Origin: Oricola sp.
GTDB taxonomy: Bacteria; Pseudomonadota; Alphaproteobacteria; Rhizobiales; Rhizobiaceae
Direction of reading: 5' to 3'
DNA length: 64,000 nucleotides
NCBI RefSeq assembly: GCF_022763245.1
Contig: NZ_JALEGV010000028.1
Coordinates: 62,001-126,000 of the forward strand
A program made the translations under genes and the position numbers. The notes beneath the pieces were generated by a model that was not told the origin of the DNA, searched no databases, and was given only the letters and a program-made list of their open reading frames with translations. Every line of letters starts with the position of its first letter. Position 1 is the first letter of the stretch. Below, piece after piece: positions 1-9,043 of the stretch.

Positions 1-1192
1 GTCCGGCGTCCTGGTCGATCAGGTCCTGCGGATCGGCCATCGGGTCTGTGGCGAGGTCGGAAAGGCCGACGCCGATAAGGCGGTATTTGGTGCCGTCGAG
101 TTCCTTTTCGAGCATCGGCGCAGCCGTGCGGAAGATCCGGTCGGCGAGTTGCGTGCGGCTCGACAATTGCTTGTTGCGCGTTCGGGTCTGGAAGCTGCGG
201 TCCTTCAGCTTCAGCGTGACGGTGCGGCCGGAAAGCTCCGAGGCCTTCAGGCGCCGCGACACTGTTTCCGACAGGGCGCGCAGGATCGGCAGGAGGTCGG
301 CCGCGGCCGCGTAGTCTTCGTTGAAGGTCGTCTCGGCCGAAATGCTCTTGGCCTCGTGTTCCACATGCACCGCGCGATCGTCCTCGCCACGCGACAGATG
401 GAAGAGCCGGCGGCCCATGACGCCGTAGCGCTTCATCAGCGTGTTTTCCTCCATCGTCTGCAACTGGCCGATCGTGCGGATGCCGTCCTTTTCGAGCGAG
501 GCGGCGAAGGCCTTGCCTACGCCCCAGATCATGGTGACCGGCTTGTCGCGCAGGAAATCCAGCGCCTCGGCCTCGCCGATGACGGAAAAGCCGCGCGGCT
601 TCTCCAGGTCGGAGGCGACCTTGGCGAGGAACTTGCAGTAGGACAGCCCGACCGAGACGGTGATGCCGACCTCGGTCTCGATACGCCTGGCGAATTTCGC
701 CAGCACGCGGGCGGGGACATCCCTGTGCAGCCTTTCCGTGCCCGAGAGGTCCAGAAAGGCCTCGTCGATCGACAGCGGCTCAACGAGCGGCGTCAGGTCG
801 CGCATCATCTCGCGGACCTGGCGGCCGACGCGTGCGTATTTCTCCATGTCCGGCTTCACCACGACAGCCTCCGGACAGGCTTCCAGCGCCTTGAACATCG
901 GCATGGCGGACCGCACGCCATGGATGCGCGCGATGTAGCAGCAGGTCGAGACGACGCCGCGCCGTCCGCCGCCGACGATCACCGGCTTGTCGCGCAGATC
1001 CGGATTGTCGCGCTTTTCCACCGCCGCGTAAAAGGCGTCGCAATCGATATGGGCGATCGACAGGCGGTCGAGTTCGGCATGGCGCAGGAGCCGCGGGCTG
1101 CCGCAGGCAAGGCAACGCTTCTCCGCCCCCTTGGTCGGGGCCAGACAATCGCGGCAAAAACTTGCTGCCAGGCTGTTGACAGTCACGGACAT
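1..1192 (-). CDS. dinB: DNA polymerase IV (Y-family), 3' end cut by the window
   Basis: Error-prone lesion-bypass polymerase. The frame runs leftward from ATG at 1192 and is still open at base 1, so about 397 residues are visible and the stop lies outside. An N-terminal ribbon-like extension carries CxxC at residues 13-16 and 27-30. It is followed by the palm motif [12 protein letters not shown] (about 48-59) and the catalytic SIDEAFLD (141-148), with fingers and little-finger regions after it. The Cys-rich extension is, from memory, usual in rhizobial DinB. An in-frame ATG at 1204 is possible; ATG 1192 is preferred because it leaves the LexA box at 1199-1213 just upstream. The divergent neighbour is a GNAT gene. 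SOS control is likely. Confidence 0.95.
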   Translation of the reverse strand, partial: MSVTVNSLAASFCRDCLAPTKGAEKRCLACGSPRLLRHAELDRLSIAHIDCDAFYAAVEKRDNPDLRDKPVIVGGGRRGVVSTCCYIARIHGVRSAMPMFKALEACPEAVVVKPDMEKYARVGRQVREMMRDLTPLVEPLSIDEAFLDLSGTERLHRDVPARVLAKFARRIETEVGITVSVGLSYCKFLAKVASDLEKPRGFSVIGEAEALDFLRDKPVTMIWGVGKAFAASLEKDGIRTIGQLQTMEENTLMKRYGVMGRRLFHLSRGEDDRAVHVEHEAKSISAETTFNEDYAAAADLLPILRALSETVSRRLKASELSGRTVTLKLKDRSFQTRTRNKQLSSRTQLADRIFRTAAPMLEKELDGTKYRLIGVGLSDLATDPMADPQDLIDQDAG

Positions 1193-1198
1193 GGATGT

Positions 1199-1213
1199 GA
1201 ACATACCATGAAC
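1199..1213 (-). promoter_or_regulatory. LexA (SOS) box, alphaproteobacterial type
   Basis: GAAC-N7-GAAC on the plus strand, which reads GTTC-N7-GTTC on the minus strand. This is the direct-repeat LexA operator known from Rhizobiales. It ends 7 bases before the dinB ATG, the position expected for a repressor site of an SOS gene. It also lies upstream of the divergent GNAT gene and could affect it. Confidence 0.8.
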
Positions 1214-1264
1214 ATTGATCCTGCAAAATCGCCAATCACGTTACCATCGGGTGGAGATGCCGTC

Positions 1265-1843
1265 ATGGCCAAGCTCGACGTGCTTCCTCTTACGGCCGAG
1301 CGCTGGGACGATTTCGCCGCGCTGTTCGGCAAACAGGGCGCCTGTTACGGCTGCTGGTGCAGCTATTTCCGGCTTGCGCCGAAATTGCGCAAGGCGAATT
1401 CGTCGCTCGACAACAAGGCGCACATGCATGCCCGCGTCCTTGCCGGTCCGCCGCCGGGGCTGCTCGGCTATGTCGACGGCGAAGCCGTGTCGTGGATGCA
1501 GATCGGGCCGCGAGCCGACGTGCCGCAGTTCAACAATTCCGGCCGGGTGAGCGCGCCGCTGGAGGATGCGTCCGTCGACGATGATTCGGTTTGGGCGATC
1601 TCGTGCTTCTTCACGAAATCGGCGATGCGCGGGCAGGGGCTGTCGCATGCGATGGTCGCCGCTGGCGTCGCGCATGCGCGCGAGAACGGCGCGCGCCTTC
1701 TGGAGGCCTGTCCGATGGATCAGGCCAAGCAGGCGAAATCGGTCGGGCTCTTCGTCGGCTCGACTCGCGTGTTCGAAAAGGCAGGGTTCGCGCAGGTGGC
1801 CTCGCGCAAGCCGGGCCGGCCGCTGATGCGGTTCGAGCTCTGA
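1265..1843 (+). CDS. GNAT-family N-acetyltransferase
   Basis: A 192-residue acetyltransferase of unknown substrate. The acetyl-CoA loop is visible as RGQGLS in the segment FTKSAMRGQGLSHAMV (about residues 118-133), and a C-terminal GF-type strand follows (VFEKAGFAQVA). The N-terminal half has several Cys and Trp residues (GACYGCWCSYFR, about 25-36), a pattern seen in a subgroup of uncharacterised GNAT proteins. ATG 1265 is chosen because GTGGAG lies 8 bases before it. An in-frame ATG at 1208 would overlap the LexA box. The gene is divergent from dinB and convergent with the HAD gene, 6 bases away. Confidence 0.85.
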   Translation: MAKLDVLPLTAERWDDFAALFGKQGACYGCWCSYFRLAPKLRKANSSLDNKAHMHARVLAGPPPGLLGYVDGEAVSWMQIGPRADVPQFNNSGRVSAPLEDASVDDDSVWAISCFFTKSAMRGQGLSHAMVAAGVAHARENGARLLEACPMDQAKQAKSVGLFVGSTRVFEKAGFAQVASRKPGRPLMRFEL

Positions 1844-1849
1844 GCGATG

Positions 1850-2527
1850 TCAGCGGCCGCGTTTCGCCAGGAATTCGGCAATGGCCCGGGTCGCGGCAGG
1901 CCAGTCCTCGACGCTCGTCACGCCCTGCGGCATCGGCGGCAGATGCGGTCGCAACGGCTGGTAGGCCATCAGGTGCAGGCTGAGCGCGTCCGGCACGGCC
2001 TGGAGAACGCTGATGTGGTTCGGCGGCAGATCGTCGATGAAGGTCACGGCGCGTGCCGGGCGTTCGCGGATCAGGCCGGCCACGGCGTCGCCCTTGGCGT
2101 CCTCGGTGGCGATCATCGGATGCGAGAAGCCGTGACTGTCGAGCAGGGCGCGCCGGCGGGCATGGTGCCGGGGCGGCATGGCGGTCAGGAAGACGATGTC
2201 GGCGTCATGCGCGGCCTCGATGGCGCCAAGCGCGTCAAGCGCGCCCGGGGTCGGCTTCTGCCACGCGTCATGTTCTGCGAAGAAATTTTCGAGGAAGTCG
2301 GATACGGCTTTCTTTTCAGCTGCTTGGCCGGTCTTCTTGTCAAAGACGTTTCCCGCCAGGCGAAACGAGGTGGTGCGCAGTTCGTGGCCCTGGCTGTCGA
2401 GATAGGCCATGAAGGGCGCGACGAATTCCAGCACGACTTCGTCGATGTCGCAGACGATGAGCGGCCGGTCGGATGCCGTCAGCGCGGCGATGCGGCGGCG
2501 TTCCTCGGGCGTCACGTTGAGAGCCAT
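1850..2527 (-). CDS. HAD-superfamily hydrolase-like protein
   Basis: A 225-residue predicted phosphohydrolase or phosphatase-like protein. HAD motif I is [12 protein letters not shown], with the nucleophile and acid Asp at 27 and 29. Motif II is the Thr of FLTAMPP (115), and motif IV is the acidic FIDDLPPN (163-170). The cap insert between motifs I and II is moderate in size. Substrate is unknown. The start overlaps the end of the upstream DUF3572 gene by 16 bases, so the two are probably co-transcribed and translationally coupled. No signal peptide, so probably cytoplasmic. Confidence 0.8.
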   Translation of the reverse strand: MALNVTPEERRRIAALTASDRPLIVCDIDEVVLEFVAPFMAYLDSQGHELRTTSFRLAGNVFDKKTGQAAEKKAVSDFLENFFAEHDAWQKPTPGALDALGAIEAAHDADIVFLTAMPPRHHARRRALLDSHGFSHPMIATEDAKGDAVAGLIRERPARAVTFIDDLPPNHISVLQAVPDALSLHLMAYQPLRPHLPPMPQGVTSVEDWPAATRAIAEFLAKRGR

Positions 2528-2808
2528 TCATTGCCCGGATTGCCGAGCAGCACTTCGCGCGCCTGTTGCACCGTGTCGGGATCGGTTTCCGTCTCGTTGC
2601 AGAACGCCATCAGGCTGGGCTCGTGGGCGAGCAGGAAATCGAGCACGCCGGCGAGAAAGCCGGGCTCGGCCGCCGCCTGGCGGATCTGGCCCGCCTCGAT
2701 GCCGGTGAGCGCGAGGAAGCGGTCGAGCATGCGCTCGTCGCCGGCGATCCAGCTCAGCGCCGCGGCGGCCACCGCTTCGGGCGTGGCTTCGGTCGCGTCA
2801 TCATCCAT
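2512..2808 (-). CDS. DUF3572 family protein
   Basis: A 98-residue acidic helical protein matching the DUF3572 family found in Rhizobiales, commonly beside divK. Function unknown. Typical features are the N-terminal [21 protein letters not shown] and a central [16 protein letters not shown]. It has no membrane segment or signal peptide. It is divergent from divK, with 118 bases between the starts, and its 3' end overlaps the HAD gene by 16 bases, so the two form a short operon. Confidence 0.8.
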   Translation of the reverse strand: MDDDATEATPEAVAAAALSWIAGDERMLDRFLALTGIEAGQIRQAAAEPGFLAGVLDFLLAHEPSLMAFCNETETDPDTVQQAREVLLGNPGNEWLST

Positions 2809-2926
2809 CTTCCGCTCCGTTCGCTTTTTCTCAAGGGAATCGCGTTATAACTTTGCGGAACGGCAAAAACGATACCGAGATCGCCGCCATGGACGGGTGG
2901 ACCGGTCGACGGTACGGGAGACTGCT

Positions 2927-3298
2927 ATGACGAAAACGGTCATGATCGTCGAGGACAACGAGCTCAACATGAAGCTCTTCCGCGATCTCATCGAGGCCAG
3001 CGGATACCAGACCGTGCGCACGCGCAACGGTCTCGAAGCGCTCGATCTCGCCCGCGCCCATCGTCCGGACCTGATCCTGATGGATATTCAACTGCCGGAA
3101 GTGTCCGGCCTCGACGTGACGCGCTGGCTCAAGGAGGACGACCACCTCCACACGATCCCGGTGATCGCCGTCACCGCCTTCGCGATGAAGGGCGACGAGG
3201 AGCGGATCCGCCAGGGCGGCTGCGAGGGTTACATCTCAAAACCGATCTCGGTTCCTAAATTTATTGAAACCATTAAGTCGTATCTTGGCGACGCTTGA
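2927..3298 (+). CDS. divK: Single-domain response regulator DivK
   Basis: A 123-residue stand-alone receiver. The acidic pair is at E9-D10, the phosphorylated Asp at D53 in [10 protein letters not shown], Thr83 in AVTAFA, and Lys105 in YISKP. In Caulobacter and rhizobia DivK carries the cell-cycle and polarity signal between the histidine kinases PleC, DivJ and CckA, so control of CtrA is the likely role. ATG 2927 is preceded by ACGGGAGAC as ribosome site. pleD follows 20 bases after the stop, the conserved divK-pleD pair. Confidence 0.95.
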   Translation: MTKTVMIVEDNELNMKLFRDLIEASGYQTVRTRNGLEALDLARAHRPDLILMDIQLPEVSGLDVTRWLKEDDHLHTIPVIAVTAFAMKGDEERIRQGGCEGYISKPISVPKFIETIKSYLGDA

Positions 3299-3318
3299 AC
3301 CTGGACAGGACGTGTCGC

Positions 3319-4695
3319 ATGACCGCGCGCATACTCGTCGTCGATGATCTTGAAGCGAACCGGAACCTTCTCGAAACACGGCTGACCGCGGAGTATTTCA
3401 ACGTCATCACGGCCAAGGACGGCGAGGATGCGCTGGCGACCTGCGCCGAAACGCAGATCGACCTCGTGCTGCTCGACATCATGATGCCCGGCATCGACGG
3501 TTTCGAGGTGTGCGAGCGCTTGAAGGCCAACGCGGCCACCGCTCACATCCCGGTCATCATCGTCACGGCGCTGGACGGCATGGCCGACCGCGTGCGGGGC
3601 CTGGAGGCCGGCGCTGACGATTTCCTGACCAAGCCCGTCGACGAGATCCAGCTGATGGCGCGCGTGCGCAGCCTTTTGCGGCTCAAGATGCTGACCGACG
3701 AATTGCGGCTGCGCGCCGTGACGGCTCGGGACATCGGGTTGGAGAGCTTGTTGAACGATGTCGATGGTGGCGAACGTGCCAAGCCGAAGGTGCTGGTGAT
3801 CGACGAGCGGGAGACGTCGTTCGCGCGGCTGGTCAAGCCGCTGCGCGGAAGCTTCGACATCACGCATGCCGCGGAGCCGCAATCGGCGGTGATGGTGGCG
3901 GCGGAGGGCGATTTCGACTGCGTGTTCGTCGCCGCGCGGTTCTCCGATTTCGATCCGCTGCGGGTGTGTTCGCAGTTGCGGTCGCTGGATCGCACGCGGT
4001 TCGTGCCGATCATCCTGGTCGCCGACGAGGATGGCGACGAATTGATCAAGCGGGCGCTGGAACTGGGCGTCAACGACTTCATCGTTCGGCCGGTGGACGC
4101 CAACGAGCTGATCGCTCGGCTGCGCACGCAGGTCAAACGCAAGCGCTATCACGACGGGCTGCGCGACAATATCGCCGCCTCGATCGAGCTGGCCGTCACG
4201 GACGGGCTGACCGGGCTCTACAACCGCCGCTATCTCGACACGCATCTGGAGACGCTGGTGGCGCGCGCGCTCAATCGCGGCCGCGAATTGTCGCTGCTCA
4301 TCACCGACATCGATCGGTTCAAGGCGGTCAACGACACGCATGGCCATGCGGCGGGCGACGACGTGCTGCGCGAATTCGCCCGGCGGCTGCGCATCAATGT
4401 GCGCGGCATGGACCTGGCCTGTCGCTATGGCGGCGAAGAATTCGTGATCGTGATGCCCGACACCACGCCGGACGTCGCCGCCGAAGTCGCCGAACGGCTG
4501 CGCGCGCAGATCGAATCGGACGGATTCTCCATCGAGAACGGCGCGCGTGCGCTGGACGTCACCGTCAGCATCGGCGTGACGAGCCTGATCCAGTCGGAAG
4601 CCGAGACCGCCGGCGGGCTTCTCAAACGCGCCGACGAGGCGCTTTACGAGGCGAAGAAGACGGGCCGCAACCGGGTCGTCTCCCGGGCCGCCTGA
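3319..4695 (+). CDS. pleD: Response regulator diguanylate cyclase PleD
   Basis: A 458-residue REC-REC-GGDEF protein of the usual PleD length, making cyclic-di-GMP. The first receiver has phospho-acceptor D53 (LLDIMMPG) and K105. The second receiver (about 155-275) lacks an Asp at the equivalent place (CVFVAARFSDF), as expected for the adaptor domain. The cyclase has DGLTGLYNRRY, metal-binding Asp in ITDIDRF, and GGEEF at 371-375. The inhibitory site RxxD (RGMD, 362-365) lies five residues before GGEEF, so feedback inhibition should be intact. ATG 3319 is chosen over an in-frame TTG at 3295 that would overlap divK. Operon with divK. Confidence 0.95.
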   Translation: MTARILVVDDLEANRNLLETRLTAEYFNVITAKDGEDALATCAETQIDLVLLDIMMPGIDGFEVCERLKANAATAHIPVIIVTALDGMADRVRGLEAGADDFLTKPVDEIQLMARVRSLLRLKMLTDELRLRAVTARDIGLESLLNDVDGGERAKPKVLVIDERETSFARLVKPLRGSFDITHAAEPQSAVMVAAEGDFDCVFVAARFSDFDPLRVCSQLRSLDRTRFVPIILVADEDGDELIKRALELGVNDFIVRPVDANELIARLRTQVKRKRYHDGLRDNIAASIELAVTDGLTGLYNRRYLDTHLETLVARALNRGRELSLLITDIDRFKAVNDTHGHAAGDDVLREFARRLRINVRGMDLACRYGGEEFVIVMPDTTPDVAAEVAERLRAQIESDGFSIENGARALDVTVSIGVTSLIQSEAETAGGLLKRADEALYEAKKTGRNRVVSRAA

Positions 4696-4702
4696 CCGCC
4701 GT

Positions 4703-5176
4703 TCAGGCCAGCTTTTTCTCGTATCGCCATGCCTGCAGGACGAAGGGCCCGGCCGTCGTCTCGGTGGCGAAGTCGATCGTGGCGGCGCGCCGCCAGCCGG
4801 ATTTCTCGTAGAAGCGCGCCGCGCGTTCATTGCCGACCGCGCAGGCGAGCCATGCGGTCGTGACGCCCGCAGCACGCAGGCCGTCCTCGGCGTCGGCGAT
4901 CAGGGCCGCGGCAGCGCCCGTGCCGCGGGCTTCGGCGGCGACGTAGAACTGGTCCAGCTCGTCGCCTCTCAGGTAGAAGAAACCGGCCACGCGGCCGGAG
5001 TGTTCGACGACACGCATCTCGTCCAGATGCGTTGCCGTCCTCGCTCGGAAACTTTCAAGCGTGCGCAGCGTCACCAAGGGTTGCGGGACGAGGGCGGCAT
5101 GCGCGTCGTGCCAGCCGTCATGCCACAGCGTGGCGAGGGTCTCCGTCTCTTCGGGGCGCGCATCGCGTATCGGCAC
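4703..5176 (-). CDS. GNAT-family N-acetyltransferase
   Basis: A 157-residue GNAT protein with acetyl-CoA loop in FYVAAEARGTGAAAAL (ARGTGA is the Q/RxxGxG/A motif) and the typical C-terminal NERAARFYEKSGWRR. Substrate unknown. Start GTG 5176 is chosen because GGGAGAG lies about 6 bases before it. An upstream in-frame TTG at 5203 would run into the rpmG terminator. It is convergent with pleD, 7 bases apart. Confidence 0.85.
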   Translation of the reverse strand: MPIRDARPEETETLATLWHDGWHDAHAALVPQPLVTLRTLESFRARTATHLDEMRVVEHSGRVAGFFYLRGDELDQFYVAAEARGTGAAAALIADAEDGLRAAGVTTAWLACAVGNERAARFYEKSGWRRAATIDFATETTAGPFVLQAWRYEKKLA

Positions 5177-5201
5177 CGCGTCTCTCCCAACTGACGGCAA
5201 C

Positions 5202-5232
5202 AAAAAACCGCCGGTCTTGCGAGCGGCGGTTT
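5202..5232 (-). terminator. Rho-independent terminator of rpmG
   Basis: On the minus strand a GC-rich stem (ACCGCC pairing with GGCGGT, loop about 13 bases) is followed by a run of six T. It begins 24 bases after the rpmG stop and separates rpmG from the downstream GNAT gene. Confidence 0.8.
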
Positions 5233-5256
5233 CCGATCATGCGCGTCGGCGAAACC

Positions 5257-5424
5257 TTACTTGATTTTGGTTTCCTTGAACTCGACGTGCTTCTTGGCGA
5301 TCGGGTCGTACTTCGTCTTCACCATCTTCTCGGTGAAGGTGCGGCTGTTCTTCTTGGTGACGTAGAAGAAGCCGGTGTCCGCGGTGGACAGCAATTTGAT
5401 CTTGATCGTGGTGGCCTTTGCCAT
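5257..5424 (-). CDS. rpmG: 50S ribosomal protein L33
   Basis: A 55-residue basic protein beginning [13 protein letters not shown] and containing [10 protein letters not shown], the standard L33 sequence of alphaproteobacteria. It lacks the CxxC pairs found in zinc-binding L33 forms, so it is the Cys-free type. Component of the large ribosomal subunit. AGGTTAAG lies before the ATG. It has its own terminator directly downstream. The 115 bases separating it from the Nudix gene upstream suggest its own promoter. Confidence 0.97.
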   Translation of the reverse strand: MAKATTIKIKLLSTADTGFFYVTKKNSRTFTEKMVKTKYDPIAKKHVEFKETKIK

Positions 5425-5539
5425 GGTCTTAACCTGTCATTTCAAGAGAGCGAGCCAAAGCGGGTCACGGGCAGACCGCCGGCGAATGTGCGCGGAACCT
5501 ACGGATTGCGCGCGGAAAGTCAAGCTGTCATTGCGGGAG

Positions 5540-6286
5540 TCATTCGAATGTCAGGACAAAACGGCGGTTTTCGGCCCGGAAGAACGGCACGGCGACGTCT
5601 TGCGCGAGATCCGGATCCTCTTGCAGGCGCCTGATCAGCAGGTCGAGAATCGCTTCGGTGATGCCCGGGATCTGGATGTCGTCGAGCTGGTCGGTGCCGA
5701 TCCAGCGGACCTCTTCCAGTTCCTCGTCCGGGTTGGCGATCAGGCCGTCCGGATTGGCGACATGATCCGCGTCGGCGATGAAGAACCGCGTGTCGAAACG
5801 GCGAACGCGTCCGGGCGGCGTGATGGCGCGGGCGAGGAAGCGCAGCGCCGACAGGTCGGGCAGGATGCCTTCGCGCGCGAAGGACTGCCATTCCGGCGAG
5901 CGCGCTTCGGTCGGCGCCTCACCATTGCGGCCGATGAACAGGCCGGTTTCCTCGTGGGTCTCGCGAATCGCCGACATGGCCAGCGCTTCCGCGCGGCGCA
6001 GGCTTCCGCGCCTGCCCATGCCGTCGATCAGGCGTCGCGCGTCGCCCGGATGCAGGCCGCCGGTGCGTGTGGCGGTCAGGTCGTCGCGTTCCGTGCGGCC
6101 GCCGGGGAAGACGAACATGCCCGGCATGAAGGCGAGCTTTCGGCTGCGCCGGCCCATCAGCACCTGCGGCGCGCCGGCGGTCCTGCGCAACAGAATCAGC
6201 GTCGCGGCGTCGCGCGGCCGGGTGAGCGGCGCGGGACCATAGGGCTTGTTGGTGGCGACGAACTTCTCGTAGGAGGGATCAGGCAT
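5540..6286 (-). CDS. Nudix hydrolase
   Basis: A 248-residue protein of the NUDT-like alphaproteobacterial group. The first part of the Nudix box is FVFPGGRTERDD (about 58-69). The catalytic REXXEEXG part, AIRETHEETGLF, comes about 40 residues later because of an insert that contains GDARRLID. Such split boxes are typical of the larger coenzyme A/NUDT19-like Nudix proteins, so hydrolysis of a CoA or nucleotide diphosphate is plausible, but the substrate is not known. The start overlaps the 3' end of the DUF983 gene by 8 bases, placing it last in the topA-rnr-DUF983-Nudix run. Confidence 0.85.
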   Translation of the reverse strand: MPDPSYEKFVATNKPYGPAPLTRPRDAATLILLRRTAGAPQVLMGRRSRKLAFMPGMFVFPGGRTERDDLTATRTGGLHPGDARRLIDGMGRRGSLRRAEALAMSAIRETHEETGLFIGRNGEAPTEARSPEWQSFAREGILPDLSALRFLARAITPPGRVRRFDTRFFIADADHVANPDGLIANPDEELEEVRWIGTDQLDDIQIPGITEAILDLLIRRLQEDPDLAQDVAVPFFRAENRRFVLTFE

Positions 6287-6722
6287 CTTGTTCGGGATGC
6301 ACCTCGGGCATGTCGTCTTCGCCGCCGAAGCCGTGCATGTAGTTGGCCCACTGGAACCCGATCACTGCGCCCTTGATCGGCTGGATCAGCACCAACGCCA
6401 TGATGACGGTCATCGGCGCCCAGATCGCCAGATGCAGCCAGCTCGACCAGTCCGTGAGCACTTCGGCCAAGGTGAAGGCGCCGACCACCACGTGGCCGAC
6501 GATGAAGATGTTCAGATAGGCGGGAAAGTCGTCGGCGCGCTGGTGGTGCAGTTCCTCGCCGCAATGGGCGCAGGTGTCCACCGGCTTGGCGAAGCCGCAG
6601 AACAGCTTGCCTTCGCCGCAATTCGGGCAGCGGCCGGCAAAGCCGCGCTTGATCGCGGCAAAGACGGGACGGCTCGGCTGCGCCGGATTGTCGTCGCCGT
6701 TGTAGATGGTGATCTCGCTCAT
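6279..6722 (-). CDS. DUF983 family membrane protein
   Basis: A 147-residue protein with an N-terminal zinc-ribbon-like segment (CPNCGEGKLF and DTCAHCGEEL, about 32-57) followed by two predicted transmembrane helices (about 68-90 and 98-118). This is the DUF983 layout, common in Rhizobiales next to rnr. Function unknown. Its ATG overlaps the rnr stop (ATGA) and its end overlaps the Nudix gene, so it is translated within that operon. Confidence 0.85.
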   Translation of the reverse strand: MSEITIYNGDDNPAQPSRPVFAAIKRGFAGRCPNCGEGKLFCGFAKPVDTCAHCGEELHHQRADDFPAYLNIFIVGHVVVGAFTLAEVLTDWSSWLHLAIWAPMTVIMALVLIQPIKGAVIGFQWANYMHGFGGEDDMPEVHPEQDA

Positions 6723-9043
6723 CGTCTGCGTCCTGTTGCTTTGCGGCCCGGCGGGCGTTTGCCGCGCTTGTTGCGCGCCGCCGACCGTGCGCCCTTGCGC
6801 GCCTTATGGAACGATTTCGACGACACGCCAAGCTTGCGCGGTTCGCTGACCATCTCGAAGCGCATGGCGCCGGCCAGCGGCAGCACTTCGGAGATCTTCA
6901 CCGTCACCGGATCGCCGAGCCGATAGCCGAGGCCGGTGCGTTCGCCGACCATGGCGTGGATGGCTTCGTCATGGTGGTAATAGTCGTCACCCAGCGTCGA
7001 GGCCGGGACGAAGCCGTCGGCGCCATAGGCCGGCAGGGCGACGAACAGGCCGGAGGACGACATGCCGGCGACGCGGCCCTCGAAGACCTCGCCGATATTG
7101 TCGGCCAGATAGAGGGCGATCAGCCGGTCGACGGTCTCGCGTTCGGCATGGACCGCGCGTCGTTCCGCCGACGAGATCGTTCCGGCGATCTCTCGCAACT
7201 GATCGAGCGTGACGTCCGGCAGCCCGTCCTTGCCGTCGCCGAGGTCGAGCGCGCGGACCAACGCGCGATGCACGATCAGGTCGGCATAGCGGCGGATGGG
7301 CGAGGTGAAATGCGCGTAGCGCAACAGGTTGAGGCCGAAATGACCGTAATTCTCCGGCGCGTATTCGGCCTGCGCCTGACTGCGAAGGATAACCTCGTTG
7401 ACGAGGGCGGCGTGATCGGTGTGCTTGACGGCGTCTAGGATGACGTTGAAAGCCTGCGGCCGAAGCTGCGCCCCGCGCGCCAGCGAAATATCGAGCGTCT
7501 TCAGGAATTCGCGCAGCGATTCTTCCTTGGCCATGGAGGGCTGGTCGTGGACGCGATAGACGAGCAGCTGGCGCTTTGATTCCAGCGTCTCGGCGGCCGC
7601 GACATTCGCCTGGATCATGCATTCCTCGATGAGCTTGTGCGCATCGAGGCGGGCAGGCACGATCACCCGGTCGACGAGACCCTCGTCGTTGAGGACGATC
7701 TTGCGTTCCGGCAGGTCGAGTTCGAGCGGTCCGCGGGCGTGGCGGCCCTTGTGCAGGCAGCGATAGGCTTCCCACAGCGGCTTGAGGATCGGCTCCATGA
7801 GCGGGCCGGTCTTGTCGTCCGGCGCGCCGTCGATGGCCGCCTGGGCCTGGTCGTAGGAAAGCTTCGCGGCGGAGCGCATGAGGATGCGATGGAACGTGTG
7901 GCCGCGCTTCCTGCCGTCGGCGCCGAAGATCATGCGCACGGCCAGCGCCGGGCGATCCTCGCCCTCGCGCAGCGAGCAGAGGTCGTTGGAGATCCGCTCC
8001 GGCAGCATCGGCACGACGCGGTCGGGGAAATAGACCGAGTTGCCGCGCTTCAACGCTTCCCGGTCGAGCGGCGAACCCGGCCGCACATAGTAGGCGACAT
8101 CGGCGATGGCGACCGTGAGGATGTGTCCGCCGGGATTGCCGACATCCGGATCCGGCTCGGCATGGACGGCGTCGTCATGGTCCTTGGCGTCCGGCGGATC
8201 GATCGTCACCAGCGGCAGGGACCGCCAGTCCTCGCGCTTGCCGCCGGGCGTGACCGGTTTCGCCGCCGCGGCTTCGGCCATCACGGTCTCGGGAAAGACA
8301 TGCGGAATGCCATTGGCGTGGATGGCGATCATCGAGACCGCCTTTTCGGAGGCGAAGGACCCGATGCGCTGCGTCACCGCGGCGCGCGGCAGGTCGTAGC
8401 GGCCGATCTTCGTGACCTCCACCTCGACCAGGTCGCCCGGGCTCGCATCGGCGAGCTGGTCGTTGTCGAGGATCAGCTCCTGCTGCCTGCGATCGACCGG
8501 CTCCAGCCGGTAGCCGCCGTCATCCATGCGGCGGATCACACCGAGCACGCCTGCCCGTCGCTTTTCCAGCTTCTTGATCACGCGGGCGGTGTGCGGGCTG
8601 TCGGCATCGTGCGGAGCCGTGATGCGGGCGAGGACACGGTCGCCGACACCGGCGACGAGCTGGCGCTGCTTGGCGTGGCGCGGCGCGCGGATGGCGATGA
8701 GCGGGGGCGAGCCCTGTTCGTCCTCGTCCCATTCGAGCGGCCGGGCGAGCAGGCCGCCGTCGCCGTCACGGCCGGTGACGGTCAGCACCATGACCTGCGG
8801 CAGGGCGCCGGCGGTCACCAGGCGCTTGCCGCGCCGCTGGAAAACGCCTTCCTCTTCCAGTTCCTTGAACAGGTGCTTCAGCGCGACCCGATCGTCGCCC
8901 TTCAGGTTGAAGGCCTTCGCGACGTCGCGTTTCGTCGCCTTGTCCGGGTTCTCGCGGATGAAGGCGACGACGTCGTCGCGGGTCGGCAGGTGCGCGTTGC
9001 GCACCTTGGGCTGTGGCTTCGGGTCGCCCTTGCGCCTAGCCAT
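6719..9043 (-). CDS. rnr: Ribonuclease R
   Basis: A 774-residue 3'-5' exoribonuclease that degrades structured RNA. Visible are an N-terminal winged-helix segment (about 20-75), cold-shock-like domains, the RNB catalytic domain with the metal-binding aspartates in DPPDAKDHDDAV (about residue 283), an S1 domain near 640-720, and a basic tail rich in Lys and Arg. It starts by overlapping the topA stop by 8 bases and overlaps DUF983 by 4, so expression is coupled to topA. Confidence 0.96.
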   Translation of the reverse strand: MARRKGDPKPQPKVRNAHLPTRDDVVAFIRENPDKATKRDVAKAFNLKGDDRVALKHLFKELEEEGVFQRRGKRLVTAGALPQVMVLTVTGRDGDGGLLARPLEWDEDEQGSPPLIAIRAPRHAKQRQLVAGVGDRVLARITAPHDADSPHTARVIKKLEKRRAGVLGVIRRMDDGGYRLEPVDRRQQELILDNDQLADASPGDLVEVEVTKIGRYDLPRAAVTQRIGSFASEKAVSMIAIHANGIPHVFPETVMAEAAAAKPVTPGGKREDWRSLPLVTIDPPDAKDHDDAVHAEPDPDVGNPGGHILTVAIADVAYYVRPGSPLDREALKRGNSVYFPDRVVPMLPERISNDLCSLREGEDRPALAVRMIFGADGRKRGHTFHRILMRSAAKLSYDQAQAAIDGAPDDKTGPLMEPILKPLWEAYRCLHKGRHARGPLELDLPERKIVLNDEGLVDRVIVPARLDAHKLIEECMIQANVAAAETLESKRQLLVYRVHDQPSMAKEESLREFLKTLDISLARGAQLRPQAFNVILDAVKHTDHAALVNEVILRSQAQAEYAPENYGHFGLNLLRYAHFTSPIRRYADLIVHRALVRALDLGDGKDGLPDVTLDQLREIAGTISSAERRAVHAERETVDRLIALYLADNIGEVFEGRVAGMSSSGLFVALPAYGADGFVPASTLGDDYYHHDEAIHAMVGERTGLGYRLGDPVTVKISEVLPLAGAMRFEMVSEPRKLGVSSKSFHKARKGARSAARNKRGKRPPGRKATGRRR

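Noticed and set aside
149-1264. Upstream extension of the first GNAT gene frame
   Set aside because: It lies antisense to dinB. The GNAT domain and a ribosome site support the start at 1265.
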